64,000 bases of DNA from Dyadobacter sp. CECT 9275 (lineage in GTDB: Bacteria; Bacteroidota; Bacteroidia; Cytophagales; Spirosomataceae). The notes below the pieces were generated by a model. The model worked only from the letters and a program-made list of their open reading frames with translations. It was not told the DNA's origin and made no database searches. The position numbers and the translations under genes are program-made. Shown here piece after piece: positions 36,573-45,587 of this stretch; within the stretch, counting starts at the first letter, position 1; every line of letters begins with the position of its first letter. The DNA lies in assembly GCF_907164905.1 (NCBI RefSeq), contig NZ_CAJRAF010000002.1:1426001-1490000 (forward strand), in the 5' to 3' direction.

Positions 36573-38978
36573 ATGAAAGAATTGCTGGTGATATTATGCC
36601 TGCTGACACTCCATGCCCACCGTTCTCTGGCCCAAGAAGAGCCTTTGGCAAAATACCCTGTAACCGGCACCTTAACCGAGGCCGGAAACAACAAACCCCT
36701 GCTCTTTGCCAATGTGGCTTTGTTTTCAGCAGATTCCGTTTTGGTGGCCGGCGTTACTTCTGACGAAAACGGAAAATTTTCCATACCCACCCCCGTCGGC
36801 TCCTATTACCTGAAAATCACGTATGTTGCTATGGCCGACAAGCTGGTATCCGGTATTCATGTTGTAAATCAATCTGTTAACCTGGGAATCATCGCTATCA
36901 AGCCTTCGGCAACGGTTCTGGAGGAACTTGTGGTAAGAGGCGAAAAAAGCCAGATGGAACTCGAACTCGACAAAAGGGTATTTAACGTTGGGAAAGACTT
37001 GAGTAACGTGGGCAGTAATGCGTCTGATATCCTTAACAACGTACCTTCGGTGACGGTGGATGTAGAAGGGAAAGTAGCGTTGAGAGGAAGCCAGAATGTA
37101 CGGATTCTGATCGATGGGAAACAATCCGGTATGGTCGGAATGAATCCGGCAGAAGCATTAAGGCAGATCCCCGGCGACCTTATCGAAAGTATAGAAGTGA
37201 TCACCAACCCGTCGTCCAGGTACGATGCCGAAGGGGAAGTAGGTATCCTGAATATAGTCATGAAGAAAAATGTCCGTTACGGGCTCAACGGCTCGTTCAT
37301 GGCTACGGCGGGCTACCCGGCAAATTTCGGAGGTTCATTTAACATCAATTTCAGAAAGAAGAAAACGAACCTGATCGCCAGTTACGGGCTGATGTACCGC
37401 GAAGGGCCTGGTCGCGGCAATTCCCGCCAGGAATATAACAGCGCTGACACCAGTTTTGTCTACGAACAAACCAACCATCGCAACCGCGGCGGGCTGTCCA
37501 ACAATCTCATGCTGGGCATGGATTATTTTATCAATAATTTCAATACCCTTACCACAACATTCTCCATCAGAAAATCAAAAAACAATAATAATTCCAGACT
37601 GGAATACCGTGATTTCGATTTTAACAATACCCTTACCGAAACGGTGATCCGGACCGAAAAAGAAACAGAACCCCGGACCAATTTTGAAGCAGCGCTTAAT
37701 TACAAAAAGACGTTCGAAAGAAAAGGTCAGAGCCTGTCGGTGGACGCCAAGTATATCCTGAGCGATGAAACCGAATCATCCAAATACAACCAGTATACCT
37801 TCAACGAAGCGGATGGCCTGCGGCAAAGATCTTACAACACGGAAGACGAGAAAAATTTTCTGATACAGGCCGATTACGTGTACCCTTTCGGGAAAGAGGG
37901 CAGAATTGAAACAGGTTTAAAAAGTTCGATCCGTTTGCTGGATAATGATTTCTCGGTTCACCAGCAAAACCCTGAACTGAACTGGCAGATACTACCTCAA
38001 TTTGACAACTACCTTGCGTATAACGAAAAAATACACGCAGTTTACCTGATGGCCAGCAATCAGTTTAATAAGTTTTTTATCCAGGCTGGTTTAAGAGGCG
38101 AGTACTCGGACATACTTACCGAATTAAAGAAAACACAGGAGAAAAAGCACAGGCAGTATTTCAATCTTTTCCCCAGCGTGCATTTGTCTTATAAGCTGCA
38201 GGACGATCAGACTGTACAGCTCAGTTATAGTTACAGGTTAAGCCGGCCGGGGTTCCGAGACCTTTTACCCTTTTCTAATTTTAGTGATTCTCGCGTTTTC
38301 AGAGCAGGAAATCCACTCCTTAACCCAGAATATACGCACTCCTTCGAGGCGGGGCATTTGCTCAATATGAACAAAGGAACCTTGCTTTCAAGCATCTATT
38401 ACAGGCACCGGCTCGGCGTAGTGGAAAATATCACCTCGGTAGACTCCAGCGGGTTCACCCGCCTTACGCCCATTAACCTCTCCACCGGGAATTCCTATGG
38501 TTTTGAATTTACCTTTACTTATGATCCCCTACCCTGGTGGAAATGGAATGCAAATGCCAATATTTTCAGGGCAATGAATGAAGGGTTTTATAACGACAAA
38601 TTATACAAAAGCGATACCTATACCTGGACAGGTCGGGTGGCATCACGTATGTCGATTGCCAAACTGATGGATTTTCAGGCTTCCGTAAACTACCGAGCAC
38701 CGCGCAAAACCACACAGGGACGCGACCTGGCCACCTACGCCATTGACCTGGGATTATCGAAAGATGTTCTACAGGGCAAAGCTACCGTTACCCTGAGCGT
38801 CCGTGATCTGCTCAATACGCAGAAAAGACGCAGCGTAGTCGAGTCTGCCGGGTACTATTCCAGATCCGACTTCCTGTGGCGTTCACGTCAGTTTCTGGTC
38901 ACGTTCGCCTATCGGCTCAACAGATCCAAAGAGAAGGCCAAAAGTGATTCCCGTAGCGACTTCGGTGAAGAAGAATGA
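36573..38978 (+). CDS. Outer-membrane beta-barrel receptor (OMP_b-brl_3) with carboxypeptidase-regulatory domain
   Basis: An 801-residue TonB-dependent-receptor-like protein. A signal peptide (about residues 1-21) precedes a CarboxypepD_reg-like domain (about 25-110), a plug (VGSNASDILNNVPSVTVDVEGKV begins the region) and the OMP_b-brl_3 barrel (about 370-790), with aromatic strands such as FNLFPSVHLSYKLQDDQTVQ. This type is abundant in Bacteroidota; the ligand is unknown. The final residues are unusually acidic and charged (SRSDFGEEE). It is preceded by the RND terminator, so it is a separate transcript. Confidence 0.88.
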   Translation: MKELLVILCLLTLHAHRSLAQEEPLAKYPVTGTLTEAGNNKPLLFANVALFSADSVLVAGVTSDENGKFSIPTPVGSYYLKITYVAMADKLVSGIHVVNQSVNLGIIAIKPSATVLEELVVRGEKSQMELELDKRVFNVGKDLSNVGSNASDILNNVPSVTVDVEGKVALRGSQNVRILIDGKQSGMVGMNPAEALRQIPGDLIESIEVITNPSSRYDAEGEVGILNIVMKKNVRYGLNGSFMATAGYPANFGGSFNINFRKKKTNLIASYGLMYREGPGRGNSRQEYNSADTSFVYEQTNHRNRGGLSNNLMLGMDYFINNFNTLTTTFSIRKSKNNNNSRLEYRDFDFNNTLTETVIRTEKETEPRTNFEAALNYKKTFERKGQSLSVDAKYILSDETESSKYNQYTFNEADGLRQRSYNTEDEKNFLIQADYVYPFGKEGRIETGLKSSIRLLDNDFSVHQQNPELNWQILPQFDNYLAYNEKIHAVYLMASNQFNKFFIQAGLRGEYSDILTELKKTQEKKHRQYFNLFPSVHLSYKLQDDQTVQLSYSYRLSRPGFRDLLPFSNFSDSRVFRAGNPLLNPEYTHSFEAGHLLNMNKGTLLSSIYYRHRLGVVENITSVDSSGFTRLTPINLSTGNSYGFEFTFTYDPLPWWKWNANANIFRAMNEGFYNDKLYKSDTYTWTGRVASRMSIAKLMDFQASVNYRAPRKTTQGRDLATYAIDLGLSKDVLQGKATVTLSVRDLLNTQKRRSVVESAGYYSRSDFLWRSRQFLVTFAYRLNRSKEKAKSDSRSDFGEEE

Positions 38979-39031
38979 TATTGTAACTCCGAAACTGGTA
39001 TCTTTGCTGCTCAACTAAAATTAAAGCAGGG

Positions 39032-39871
39032 ATGCTCTTTATTGGAAAATACAATTACCTCACGATACAACGTGTCACCAGTGTCGGATTATTTTTAAGT
39101 GATGTGGAAGGCGAAGAGGTACTGTTGCCGAACCAGTATTTGACCGACGACATGAAACTGGATGATACGATAAGGGTATTTGTTTACAATGATTCGGAGG
39201 ATCGCCCTGTTGCTACCACCCAAACACCTAAAATTGTCCGGAATGAGTTTGCATTCCTGGAGGTAACGGATGTATCCGAACACGGAGCTTTTCTGGACTG
39301 GGGATTATTAAAGGACCTCTTTGTTCCTTTCCGTGAACAAAGTACACCCATGCAGGTGGGAGAATGGCACGTGGTGTTTCTCTACCTCGACCAGAAATCT
39401 TCCAGGCTCATCGCTTCTACTAAAATTGATCGCTTCCTTGAAAATGACCGCCTGACGGTGAAAGAAGGAGATGAAGTGGATGCGCTGATCTGGCAAAAAA
39501 CGGATCTTGGATACAACGCCATCATCAACCAATACCATAAGGGACTGATTTATAACAATGAGGTATTTAAAGACCTCAAGATCGGGGATACGGTAAAGGG
39601 GTATGTCAAGAAAATAAGAGAAGAAAACAAACTGGATATCAGCCTCCAGAAGCAGGGTTACGTTGCCGTTGAACCCAATGCCCGGAAAATCCTTGACCTC
39701 CTGAAAAAGGAAGGCGGATTTCTGAACCTGTCGGACAATAGCTCACCTGATGAAATTTATGCGCGCCTTGAAATGAGTAAAAAGCTATTTAAAAAAGCCA
39801 TCGGCGGGTTGTATAAACAGGGACAGATCATGATTTCTGATAAGGGGATTCGTCTGGTTAACGAAGACTGA
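39032..39871 (+). CDS. S1-domain RNA-binding protein, CvfB/YitL-like
   Basis: A 279-residue protein with tandem S1-like OB folds (about residues 5-65, 70-140 and 145-215, e.g. EVDALIWQKTDLGYNAIIN, DTVKGYVKKIREENKLDISL) and a C-terminal winged helix (SPDEIYARLEMSKKLFKKAIGGLY). CvfB homologues bind RNA and influence virulence or translation in Gram-positive bacteria. It is probably cytoplasmic. It converges with the amidohydrolase genes across a bidirectional terminator. Confidence 0.9.
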   Translation: MLFIGKYNYLTIQRVTSVGLFLSDVEGEEVLLPNQYLTDDMKLDDTIRVFVYNDSEDRPVATTQTPKIVRNEFAFLEVTDVSEHGAFLDWGLLKDLFVPFREQSTPMQVGEWHVVFLYLDQKSSRLIASTKIDRFLENDRLTVKEGDEVDALIWQKTDLGYNAIINQYHKGLIYNNEVFKDLKIGDTVKGYVKKIREENKLDISLQKQGYVAVEPNARKILDLLKKEGGFLNLSDNSSPDEIYARLEMSKKLFKKAIGGLYKQGQIMISDKGIRLVNED

Positions 39872-39890
39872 TACGGTTTAAGATCTCCAC

Positions 39891-39937
39891 AAAAAAGCGG
39901 ACTGTTTCTTCCTTGAAGACCAACAGCCCGCTTTTTA
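39891..39937. terminator. Bidirectional terminator
   Basis: AAAAAGCGGACTGTT pairs with AACAGCCCGCTTTTT (one mismatch) across a 15-base loop, with A- and T-tracts on both sides. It serves both the CvfB-like gene and the convergent amidohydrolase gene. Confidence 0.8.
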
Positions 39938-39950
39938 TCATTCAGAACTA

Positions 39951-41276
39951 TTATTTTGCCTGGTATTTTTCCTTATATTTCTGATACAGGCGTTTTTGTT
40001 TGTCATCCAGGTTTACCTTACCTCCTTTGATGTAAATCATTTTAACGTTGTTTCCTCGCATATCCAGGATATCTCCTTCGGATACTATAAGCGAAGCATG
40101 TTTTCCCTTTTCCAATGTTCCAACGAGGCGGTCGGCTCCGAGGATTTCGGCAGCATTTTTGGTTACGAATTGCAGTGCCTCTTCTGGTGTTACCTCGCTG
40201 AATCCAGATGAAGTTCCGGCCATAAAAGCAAGATTTCGGGTACGCCACCATTCGTCCGCATAGGCAATAGCCACCTTAACGCCGGCCTTATGTAATATCC
40301 CTGGAAGTTCGTAAGGCAGGTAAACATTCTCGTCCGGCGATCCCGGCAAACGGTGCGTTGGATTGAGAATGACCGGTATCTTATTGTCTTTCAAAAATCC
40401 TGTAACCTTAAAGGCTTCATTTCCTCCTACAATAACCACCTTTTTAATACCAAATTCTTTGGCCAGACCGATTGATTCTATGATATCCTTTGCATATCCG
40501 GCACGGATATACAAGTTGCCAGTTCCGTTTAATATTCCCTTCATGGCCTCCATCCTCACATTAACGGTTTTGGGGTTCTCTGTTTCGGCATAAGCCCTGG
40601 CATCGCGAAAAGTCTGCCTGAGCTCGTCAATCACAGCCTGCCTCTTTTCATTTCTTTTGATAGAAAATGAAAAATCCTCGGCATTAAAAGTATTGGCCAG
40701 AAACGGCGGCCAGTTGATCCAGACGCCATCATCCTTTTTGAGCACAGCATCTTCCCAATTCCATCCGTCCGTATAAAATGCGGAAGAAGTACCTGAAATG
40801 ATCCCCCCTTGCGGGACGGCCTGTGAAACCACTATCCCGTTAGCCCGAAGCGTTGGAATTACCTCGGAATCGGTATCATAAGCCACCAGGGACCGAATAT
40901 GCGGGTTAATTTCCCCCACTTCGCTGAAATCCAGTGTAGCCCGCACCGAAGCAACCTCCTGCAACCCGACTGTGGTATTAAGAGAAATAATGCCTGGAAA
41001 AATGTGCATGCCTTTTACCTCTATCACCTCCGTACCGGCTAGCTTTACATCAGCAGTGGCTCCCACAGCAGTAATAATCCCATTGTCAAAACTGATGGCG
41101 CCGTTGCTAATGACCTGTCCGTTACCTACATGTATAGTTGCGCCCATCAGGGTAATGGGCCTTACCTGTGCCCGGGCAGGAGCAGGGTTTTGCGCTTGTA
41201 TGGAAGATGATGCCAACAAGGTCATCAGCAGGCTGCCATATATGTTTTTGGAAAATATGTAAGTTATGTTTTTCAT
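39951..41276 (-). CDS. Amidohydrolase-like protein lacking the HxH metal motif
   Basis: An exported 441-residue amidohydrolase-fold protein. A signal peptide (MKNITYIFSKNIYGSLLMTL) fits the ATG at 41276; an in-frame ATG at 41318 overlaps the upstream stop in ATGA style and may also couple translation. Where active enzymes have the first HxH ligand pair after PG(L/I)ID, this protein reads MHIFPGIISLNTTVGLQEV, with no histidines, so the metal site is incomplete. Later strands (NKIPVILNPTHRLPG and EALQFVTKNAAEILG) keep the fold. It may be a non-catalytic partner of the larger upstream amidohydrolase. Confidence 0.85.
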   Translation of the reverse strand: MKNITYIFSKNIYGSLLMTLLASSSIQAQNPAPARAQVRPITLMGATIHVGNGQVISNGAISFDNGIITAVGATADVKLAGTEVIEVKGMHIFPGIISLNTTVGLQEVASVRATLDFSEVGEINPHIRSLVAYDTDSEVIPTLRANGIVVSQAVPQGGIISGTSSAFYTDGWNWEDAVLKKDDGVWINWPPFLANTFNAEDFSFSIKRNEKRQAVIDELRQTFRDARAYAETENPKTVNVRMEAMKGILNGTGNLYIRAGYAKDIIESIGLAKEFGIKKVVIVGGNEAFKVTGFLKDNKIPVILNPTHRLPGSPDENVYLPYELPGILHKAGVKVAIAYADEWWRTRNLAFMAGTSSGFSEVTPEEALQFVTKNAAEILGADRLVGTLEKGKHASLIVSEGDILDMRGNNVKMIYIKGGKVNLDDKQKRLYQKYKEKYQAK

Positions 41277-41314
41277 TTTGATTAGTTTAAAACAGAGAAA
41301 ATCGCTCAATACCC

Positions 41315-44300
41315 TCATTCACCCTCCGCATGCGCTGAGTGAACACCTACAATATCCTCGCAATGCCACATTTTAGGCTGACTTGTCTGAGGCTTTTGCG
41401 TTGGTTTCCCGTCCGCCTTTTCTCCCAGCATTTTCTGGACAATCCTCTCCTTTTCCCTGGCGATAGCTACCTGTTTGGCCTGATCAAGTTTGCGGTCAAA
41501 ATAGATAGCCCCTTCCACCATCGTAAAGTCAGGACGGGCATATATGGAAAGCGGGTGTGCATTCCATAGTACCAGGTCCGCATCTTTTCCTTCTTTCACA
41601 CTTCCCATCCGGTTGTCAATGTGAAGCAGTTTTGCAGGATTAAGCGTTACCATTTTCCAGGCCTCCTGTTCGGGAACACCCCCGTAGGTCACCGTTTTAG
41701 CCGCTTCCTGATTGAGCCTCCTGGCCATTTCGGCGTCGTCAGAGTTTATCGCCACGGTAATTCCCTCGTGGTACATCAAGGCCGCATTGTAGGGAATTGC
41801 TTCCTTTACTTCCATTTTATAAGCCCACCAATCCGCAAAAGTGGAACCGCCTATCCCGCGTTTGGCCATTTTATCGGCCATCTTATATCCTTCCAGAATA
41901 TGGGTAAACGTGTTGACTTTAAATTTGAGAGAATCGGCCACATGCATTAGCATATTTATTTCCGACTGCACATAGGAATGGCAGGTTATATTCCTTTCGC
42001 CTGCAAGAATTTCGGAAAGAGCTTCCAGTTCCAGATCACGGCGTGGAATCCTGGCTCCATTTTTCCTGCCAGGACCGTTGTAGTTTTTCCAGCTTTGTGC
42101 ATACTCTTTTGCTCTCAGGAAATGATCAAAGTATACCTGCTCAACGCCCATCCGCGTCTGCGGAAAACGGATACGGGCTAAATCACCCCAATTGGATTGT
42201 TTAACATTTTCACCTAATGCAAATTTTATTGTTTTCACGTCGGGCACCAAAAGGTCGGAAATCCCCCCACCCCATTTTAGTTTGATAAGCGCACTTTGCC
42301 CGCCGATGGCATTGGCAGAACCGTGTAGCAGATGTGAAGCGGTTACCCCACCGGCCAACTGACGGTAAATGTTAACATCGTCAGGATTGATCACATCACT
42401 CATTCTTACCTCCGCTGAGCTCGTCTGCCCGCCTTCGTTGACAGCAAACAAGGCTATATGGGAATGTTCGTCTATGATACCGCTCGTGAGGTGTTTACCG
42501 GTGCCGTCTATGGTTCGTCCGCCTGCCGGTAGCTGCAGGCCCTTTCCTACTTTTGATATTTTCCCTTTTTGAACCAGTACATCAGCATTTTGCAGGATAC
42601 CTTCCCGCTCATTCGTCCACACTGTCGCGTTTTTCACCAGAATGGTTTCGGCCACTGGCAATTGTTCGTTTCCGAAACCCGTAAAGGGGTATACGATACT
42701 ACCGGTTTCCCTAGACATTTTTGTGATGGTATCTTTACGGGTGGTGGCCTGGTACTGATCAGTCAGGGTGGCTGTCCAGGAAACCGCCGTGCCATCAGGT
42801 AGGATACCTTCTCCTGCCAGTCCGGCTGGAGTTGTCCAACCGGTAAGTCGGGTTGTTTCATTCGTTTTCTTATTCGCCCGATAAGTCAGCGTTATAAGAT
42901 TGTTGGCCAGAATGGCTTTGGGTGTAATTTTTAGCGTATCAAGAATAATTTTGTATTCCGGTTTTTCAACATTTCCTGTCACTTCAAGTCTTCCTCCCGC
43001 CTGCCCGTTGACTGTCAGCGAATAAGTCCCGCGAATATCCGGCGCATCCAGCTGTACGTTTATAAACTTTTTCCCCTGCACCCAGTTTTCATAGATGATA
43101 TTATCTGCACTGAACAGATCTGTTGAGGTGATCAGAAAATTAGCGACATAACCCGCTTTCAGGCTCCCGAGCTGATGATCGGCTTTGATGAGCCGGGCAG
43201 GTATGGTTGTCAGCGCCTCCAGTGCCTTTTCTTTGGATAAGCCGTAGTCAATGGCTACACGGAGATTCTTCCAGAAATCAGCGGTGTTCTTCAGAAGAGC
43301 TGTTGTGATGGCAAAGGGAATATCAGCTCCGGCAATTTTTGCTATATTCCCGGGAGCGAGCTCCCAGTGTTTCAGTTGCGCAACCGTCACCACATCGGCG
43401 TCCCAGGGGTCTGTTACGTCATACGCATCGGGAAAATTAACCGGTACTATCAGAGAAGCCCGGGTGGCCTTTATCTCAGCCAGCCGCTGATATTCATCTC
43501 CACCTCCGCGAATAATGTATTGAACGCCCATTTCATCTCCAATTTTATCTGCTCTTAACAAACTGAATTTATCCTGGGTCTCAAAAAATGCAGGTAAGGT
43601 CCTGATCTGGTTAAATGCTTCCAGTGAAAGATTCATTTCGCCCGTTTTATCCGTTTTGGAATACCAGTCCGCGTCGTAGTAGGTCTGACGCAGAAGAGCT
43701 GCCACGCCCATGACAGACAATGGGTATGTTTGTGTGGAAGTACCTTTACTGAATGAAAAATGTGAGGATGCTCTCCCGTTGATCAGCGCTTTATTGGCCG
43801 GTTCGTCGGTGAGTGATACCAGCGCTCCGTTACCCCGCACGATCCCATCATGGGCATGAACCAACACTGCACCAAATCCTAATTTGCGGAGGCTTTCGCC
43901 TTTTTTGGGATCGGGACTAAATAATTTACTGGCATCCGTTTCAGGTTGTATGGCCTGGTTCCAGCCAAATGCGCCCTTTTTACCAGATTCCAGCTGTGGA
44001 GCCTGCCTCCCGGTTGCCCGGTTGTCTCTCTTTACCTCGGGCAAGCCATAATCTGAATCCAGGTCAATGAGCGACGGGTATATATATTTTCCTTTGAGAT
44101 CTGTTACAACGGTACCGGCGGGAATTTTCACCTGCTTCCCCACTTCCAGGATAATGCCATTTTCAATAAGCAGAGTTCCGTTACTAATGGTTGTTTTCGG
44201 GTCCGTTATGATGCTGGCATTGATGAAAGCATAACGTCCGGGCCGCTCGTCGTAAGCTCCGTTTCTGGGAAATGTTTCTTGCCCGTAGCACAGGCTGCCC

Positions 44301-44341
44301 AGCATTATACCAGCGACTAACGTTGATAATTGTTTGTACAT
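41315..44341 (-). CDS. Tandem amidohydrolase protein (imidazolonepropionase-like)
   Basis: A 1008-residue exported protein with a signal peptide ending near CYGQE. It contains two amidohydrolase modules. The first (about 35-440) is degenerate: the expected HxH site reads YIYPSLIDLDSDYGLPE. The second (about 560-980) is intact: SGIIDEHSHIALFAVNEG (HxH), later NITCHSYVQSEI and NTFTHILEGYKMADKM histidines, VAINSDDAEMARRL (catalytic Asp) and the C-terminal MGSVKEGKDADLVLWN. It probably hydrolyses a cyclic amide or peptide-like substrate in the periplasm. Its stop overlaps the downstream partner gene's alternative ATG. Confidence 0.88.
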   Translation of the reverse strand: MYKQLSTLVAGIMLGSLCYGQETFPRNGAYDERPGRYAFINASIITDPKTTISNGTLLIENGIILEVGKQVKIPAGTVVTDLKGKYIYPSLIDLDSDYGLPEVKRDNRATGRQAPQLESGKKGAFGWNQAIQPETDASKLFSPDPKKGESLRKLGFGAVLVHAHDGIVRGNGALVSLTDEPANKALINGRASSHFSFSKGTSTQTYPLSVMGVAALLRQTYYDADWYSKTDKTGEMNLSLEAFNQIRTLPAFFETQDKFSLLRADKIGDEMGVQYIIRGGGDEYQRLAEIKATRASLIVPVNFPDAYDVTDPWDADVVTVAQLKHWELAPGNIAKIAGADIPFAITTALLKNTADFWKNLRVAIDYGLSKEKALEALTTIPARLIKADHQLGSLKAGYVANFLITSTDLFSADNIIYENWVQGKKFINVQLDAPDIRGTYSLTVNGQAGGRLEVTGNVEKPEYKIILDTLKITPKAILANNLITLTYRANKKTNETTRLTGWTTPAGLAGEGILPDGTAVSWTATLTDQYQATTRKDTITKMSRETGSIVYPFTGFGNEQLPVAETILVKNATVWTNEREGILQNADVLVQKGKISKVGKGLQLPAGGRTIDGTGKHLTSGIIDEHSHIALFAVNEGGQTSSAEVRMSDVINPDDVNIYRQLAGGVTASHLLHGSANAIGGQSALIKLKWGGGISDLLVPDVKTIKFALGENVKQSNWGDLARIRFPQTRMGVEQVYFDHFLRAKEYAQSWKNYNGPGRKNGARIPRRDLELEALSEILAGERNITCHSYVQSEINMLMHVADSLKFKVNTFTHILEGYKMADKMAKRGIGGSTFADWWAYKMEVKEAIPYNAALMYHEGITVAINSDDAEMARRLNQEAAKTVTYGGVPEQEAWKMVTLNPAKLLHIDNRMGSVKEGKDADLVLWNAHPLSIYARPDFTMVEGAIYFDRKLDQAKQVAIAREKERIVQKMLGEKADGKPTQKPQTSQPKMWHCEDIVGVHSAHAEGE

Positions 44342-44511
44342 GTGTTTTTGTTAATTTGACCAGATAGCAAATTACAATATAATGGAATTTGACCAAAAAC
44401 TTGCCTGATACAGATTTCAAGAGTAGTATCCGGCAATTTTTACCGTGGATTTTTATATTGGAATGATTTTTCACATCTTGTCTGACTTATTCACTATGAC
44501 GCAGTTCAATC

Positions 44512-44799
44512 ATGACGCTTGATGAATTCACAGCATCGTTAGACAATTCCCGTCCTCCAAAGGATATCCCTGTTTTGCTTGAAGCACTTTGGTATGATGG
44601 AAAGGGGGACTGGGAGGCGGCGCACAACATTGCTCAAAGTAAGGAAGGTACCCGTTCTTACGACAGATTACATGCCTATTTGCACCGGGTGGAAGGAGAT
44701 ACCTGGAATGCCGGATACTGGTATCGCCGGGCCGGTGCCGATGTTTTCAAAGGGTCATTAAAGGAAGAATGGCTGGTACTGGTGAAGGAATTTCTCTAA
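44512..44799 (+). CDS. Small conserved-type hypothetical protein
   Basis: A 95-residue, probably cytoplasmic protein with no signal or transmembrane segment. It is rich in tryptophan and tyrosine and predicted helical (LEALWYDGKGDWEAAHNIAQ and NAGYWYRRAGADVF), a pattern seen in conserved hypothetical proteins of Bacteroidota. I do not recognise a function. It stands just before the palindrome array, on the same strand as the SatD gene, but the array separates them. Confidence 0.7.
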   Translation: MTLDEFTASLDNSRPPKDIPVLLEALWYDGKGDWEAAHNIAQSKEGTRSYDRLHAYLHRVEGDTWNAGYWYRRAGADVFKGSLKEEWLVLVKEFL

Positions 44800-44803
44800 A
44801 ATC

Positions 44804-44941
44804 ATATTAGGCTTTTACCTTATATTTTCAAACTATAAGGCATTTAACTTATATTGACAAATTATAAGGTTTTTACCTTATACTAATGTATTATAAGGCA
44901 TTTGCCTTATATTTGACAATTATAAGGCAAAAAGCTTATAT
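44804..44941 (+). promoter_or_regulatory. Array of five palindromic operators in 28-29 bp register
   Basis: Five 22-23 bp copies of a palindrome of the type ATTATAAGG-C/T-nnnnn-CCTTATA start at 44804, 44833, 44861, 44890 and 44919, with six- to eight-base AT-rich spacers. The first has TTAGG in place of TAAGG and the fifth an altered right arm (GCTTATAT). The last copy ends two bases before the SatD ATG. A TATATTTG at 44908-44915 matches the Bacteroidota -7 element, so copies 4 and 5 would overlap the promoter. Register and symmetry indicate cooperative binding of a dimeric regulator, plausibly the SatD protein's own HTH. Confidence 0.8.
44908..44915 (+). promoter_or_regulatory. Candidate -7 promoter element for the SatD gene
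   Basis: TATATTTG fits TAnnTTTG of Bacteroidota promoters and lies about 28 bases before the ATG, straddling operator copies 4 and 5. No obvious TTTG -33 element is present. Confidence 0.4.
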
Positions 44942-44942
44942 C

Positions 44943-45587
44943 ATGAAAATTTACTCAGCCGTTATTAATGCGGACATTGTCAATTCAACGTACTTTTCCC
45001 CTGAGATTACTTCCAAATGGCTGGAAGGATTGATTACCCTATTAAAAGCAAATCAGGACCTGAAATGGGCATTGCCTCCTGAGATCTACCGTGGTGACAG
45101 CTTTCAGGGTGTTTTGGAAAATGCGGGCCAGGCTTTAAAAGCCGCTATTCTTGCACGGGCATACCTCCGTTCAAAAAAATACAATCAAACGGAAACCGAT
45201 ATCAGGGTAGCAATTGGAATAGGCGGAATTGAAAAGCTGACCGACCGCCCCGGTACTTCCGACGGCGAGGCGTTCCGGTTATCCGGGTATCTGGCCGATC
45301 GGATCAAACAGCAAAAAGCAAAAATTGGCATTGCACTTCCCAGCCCGTCACAGCCCCTTTCGGCAGTAATGGATGTACTGGAAACGCTGGTGGAAAACTG
45401 GACGGCCCCTCAGAGCGAGGTAATCACCGGTTTGCTGAATAATGAAACGGTAAGCCTGATAGCAGAGCGACTAAAAATAAGTCAATCTGCTGTAAGTCAA
45501 CGAATCAATGCCTCAAAATGGTGGGCAGCGGACCACCTTATCCAAACTTTCCCAGACCACATTCACCTTTATACACACCAGCTATGA
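44943..45587 (+). CDS. SatD-family protein: cyclase-like domain plus C-terminal HTH
   Basis: A 214-residue protein of the SatD family. Residues 1-130 resemble a class III nucleotidyl cyclase homology domain: AVINADIVNST with Asp11, RGDSFQG with Asp52 (41 residues apart, the spacing of the two metal Asps), DIRVAIGIGG, and GTSDGEAFRLSGYLADR. The residues usually stabilising the transition state (N-x-x-x-R) appear as R and Y, so it may be a degenerate ligand sensor rather than an active cyclase. Residues about 168-190 (ETVSLIAERLKISQSAVSQR) are a helix-turn-helix. I start at 44943 (MKIYSAV); the upstream in-frame ATG at 44886 lies inside the operator array. Its stop overlaps the DUF3307 start as ATGA. 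Probably autoregulated. Confidence 0.82.
   Translation: MKIYSAVINADIVNSTYFSPEITSKWLEGLITLLKANQDLKWALPPEIYRGDSFQGVLENAGQALKAAILARAYLRSKKYNQTETDIRVAIGIGGIEKLTDRPGTSDGEAFRLSGYLADRIKQQKAKIGIALPSPSQPLSAVMDVLETLVENWTAPQSEVITGLLNNETVSLIAERLKISQSAVSQRINASKWWAADHLIQTFPDHIHLYTHQL

Noticed and set aside
44804..44941. A CRISPR array, because of the 29-base period
   Set aside because: The repeats are palindromic, vary between copies and have only 6-8 base spacers; no cas genes are nearby.
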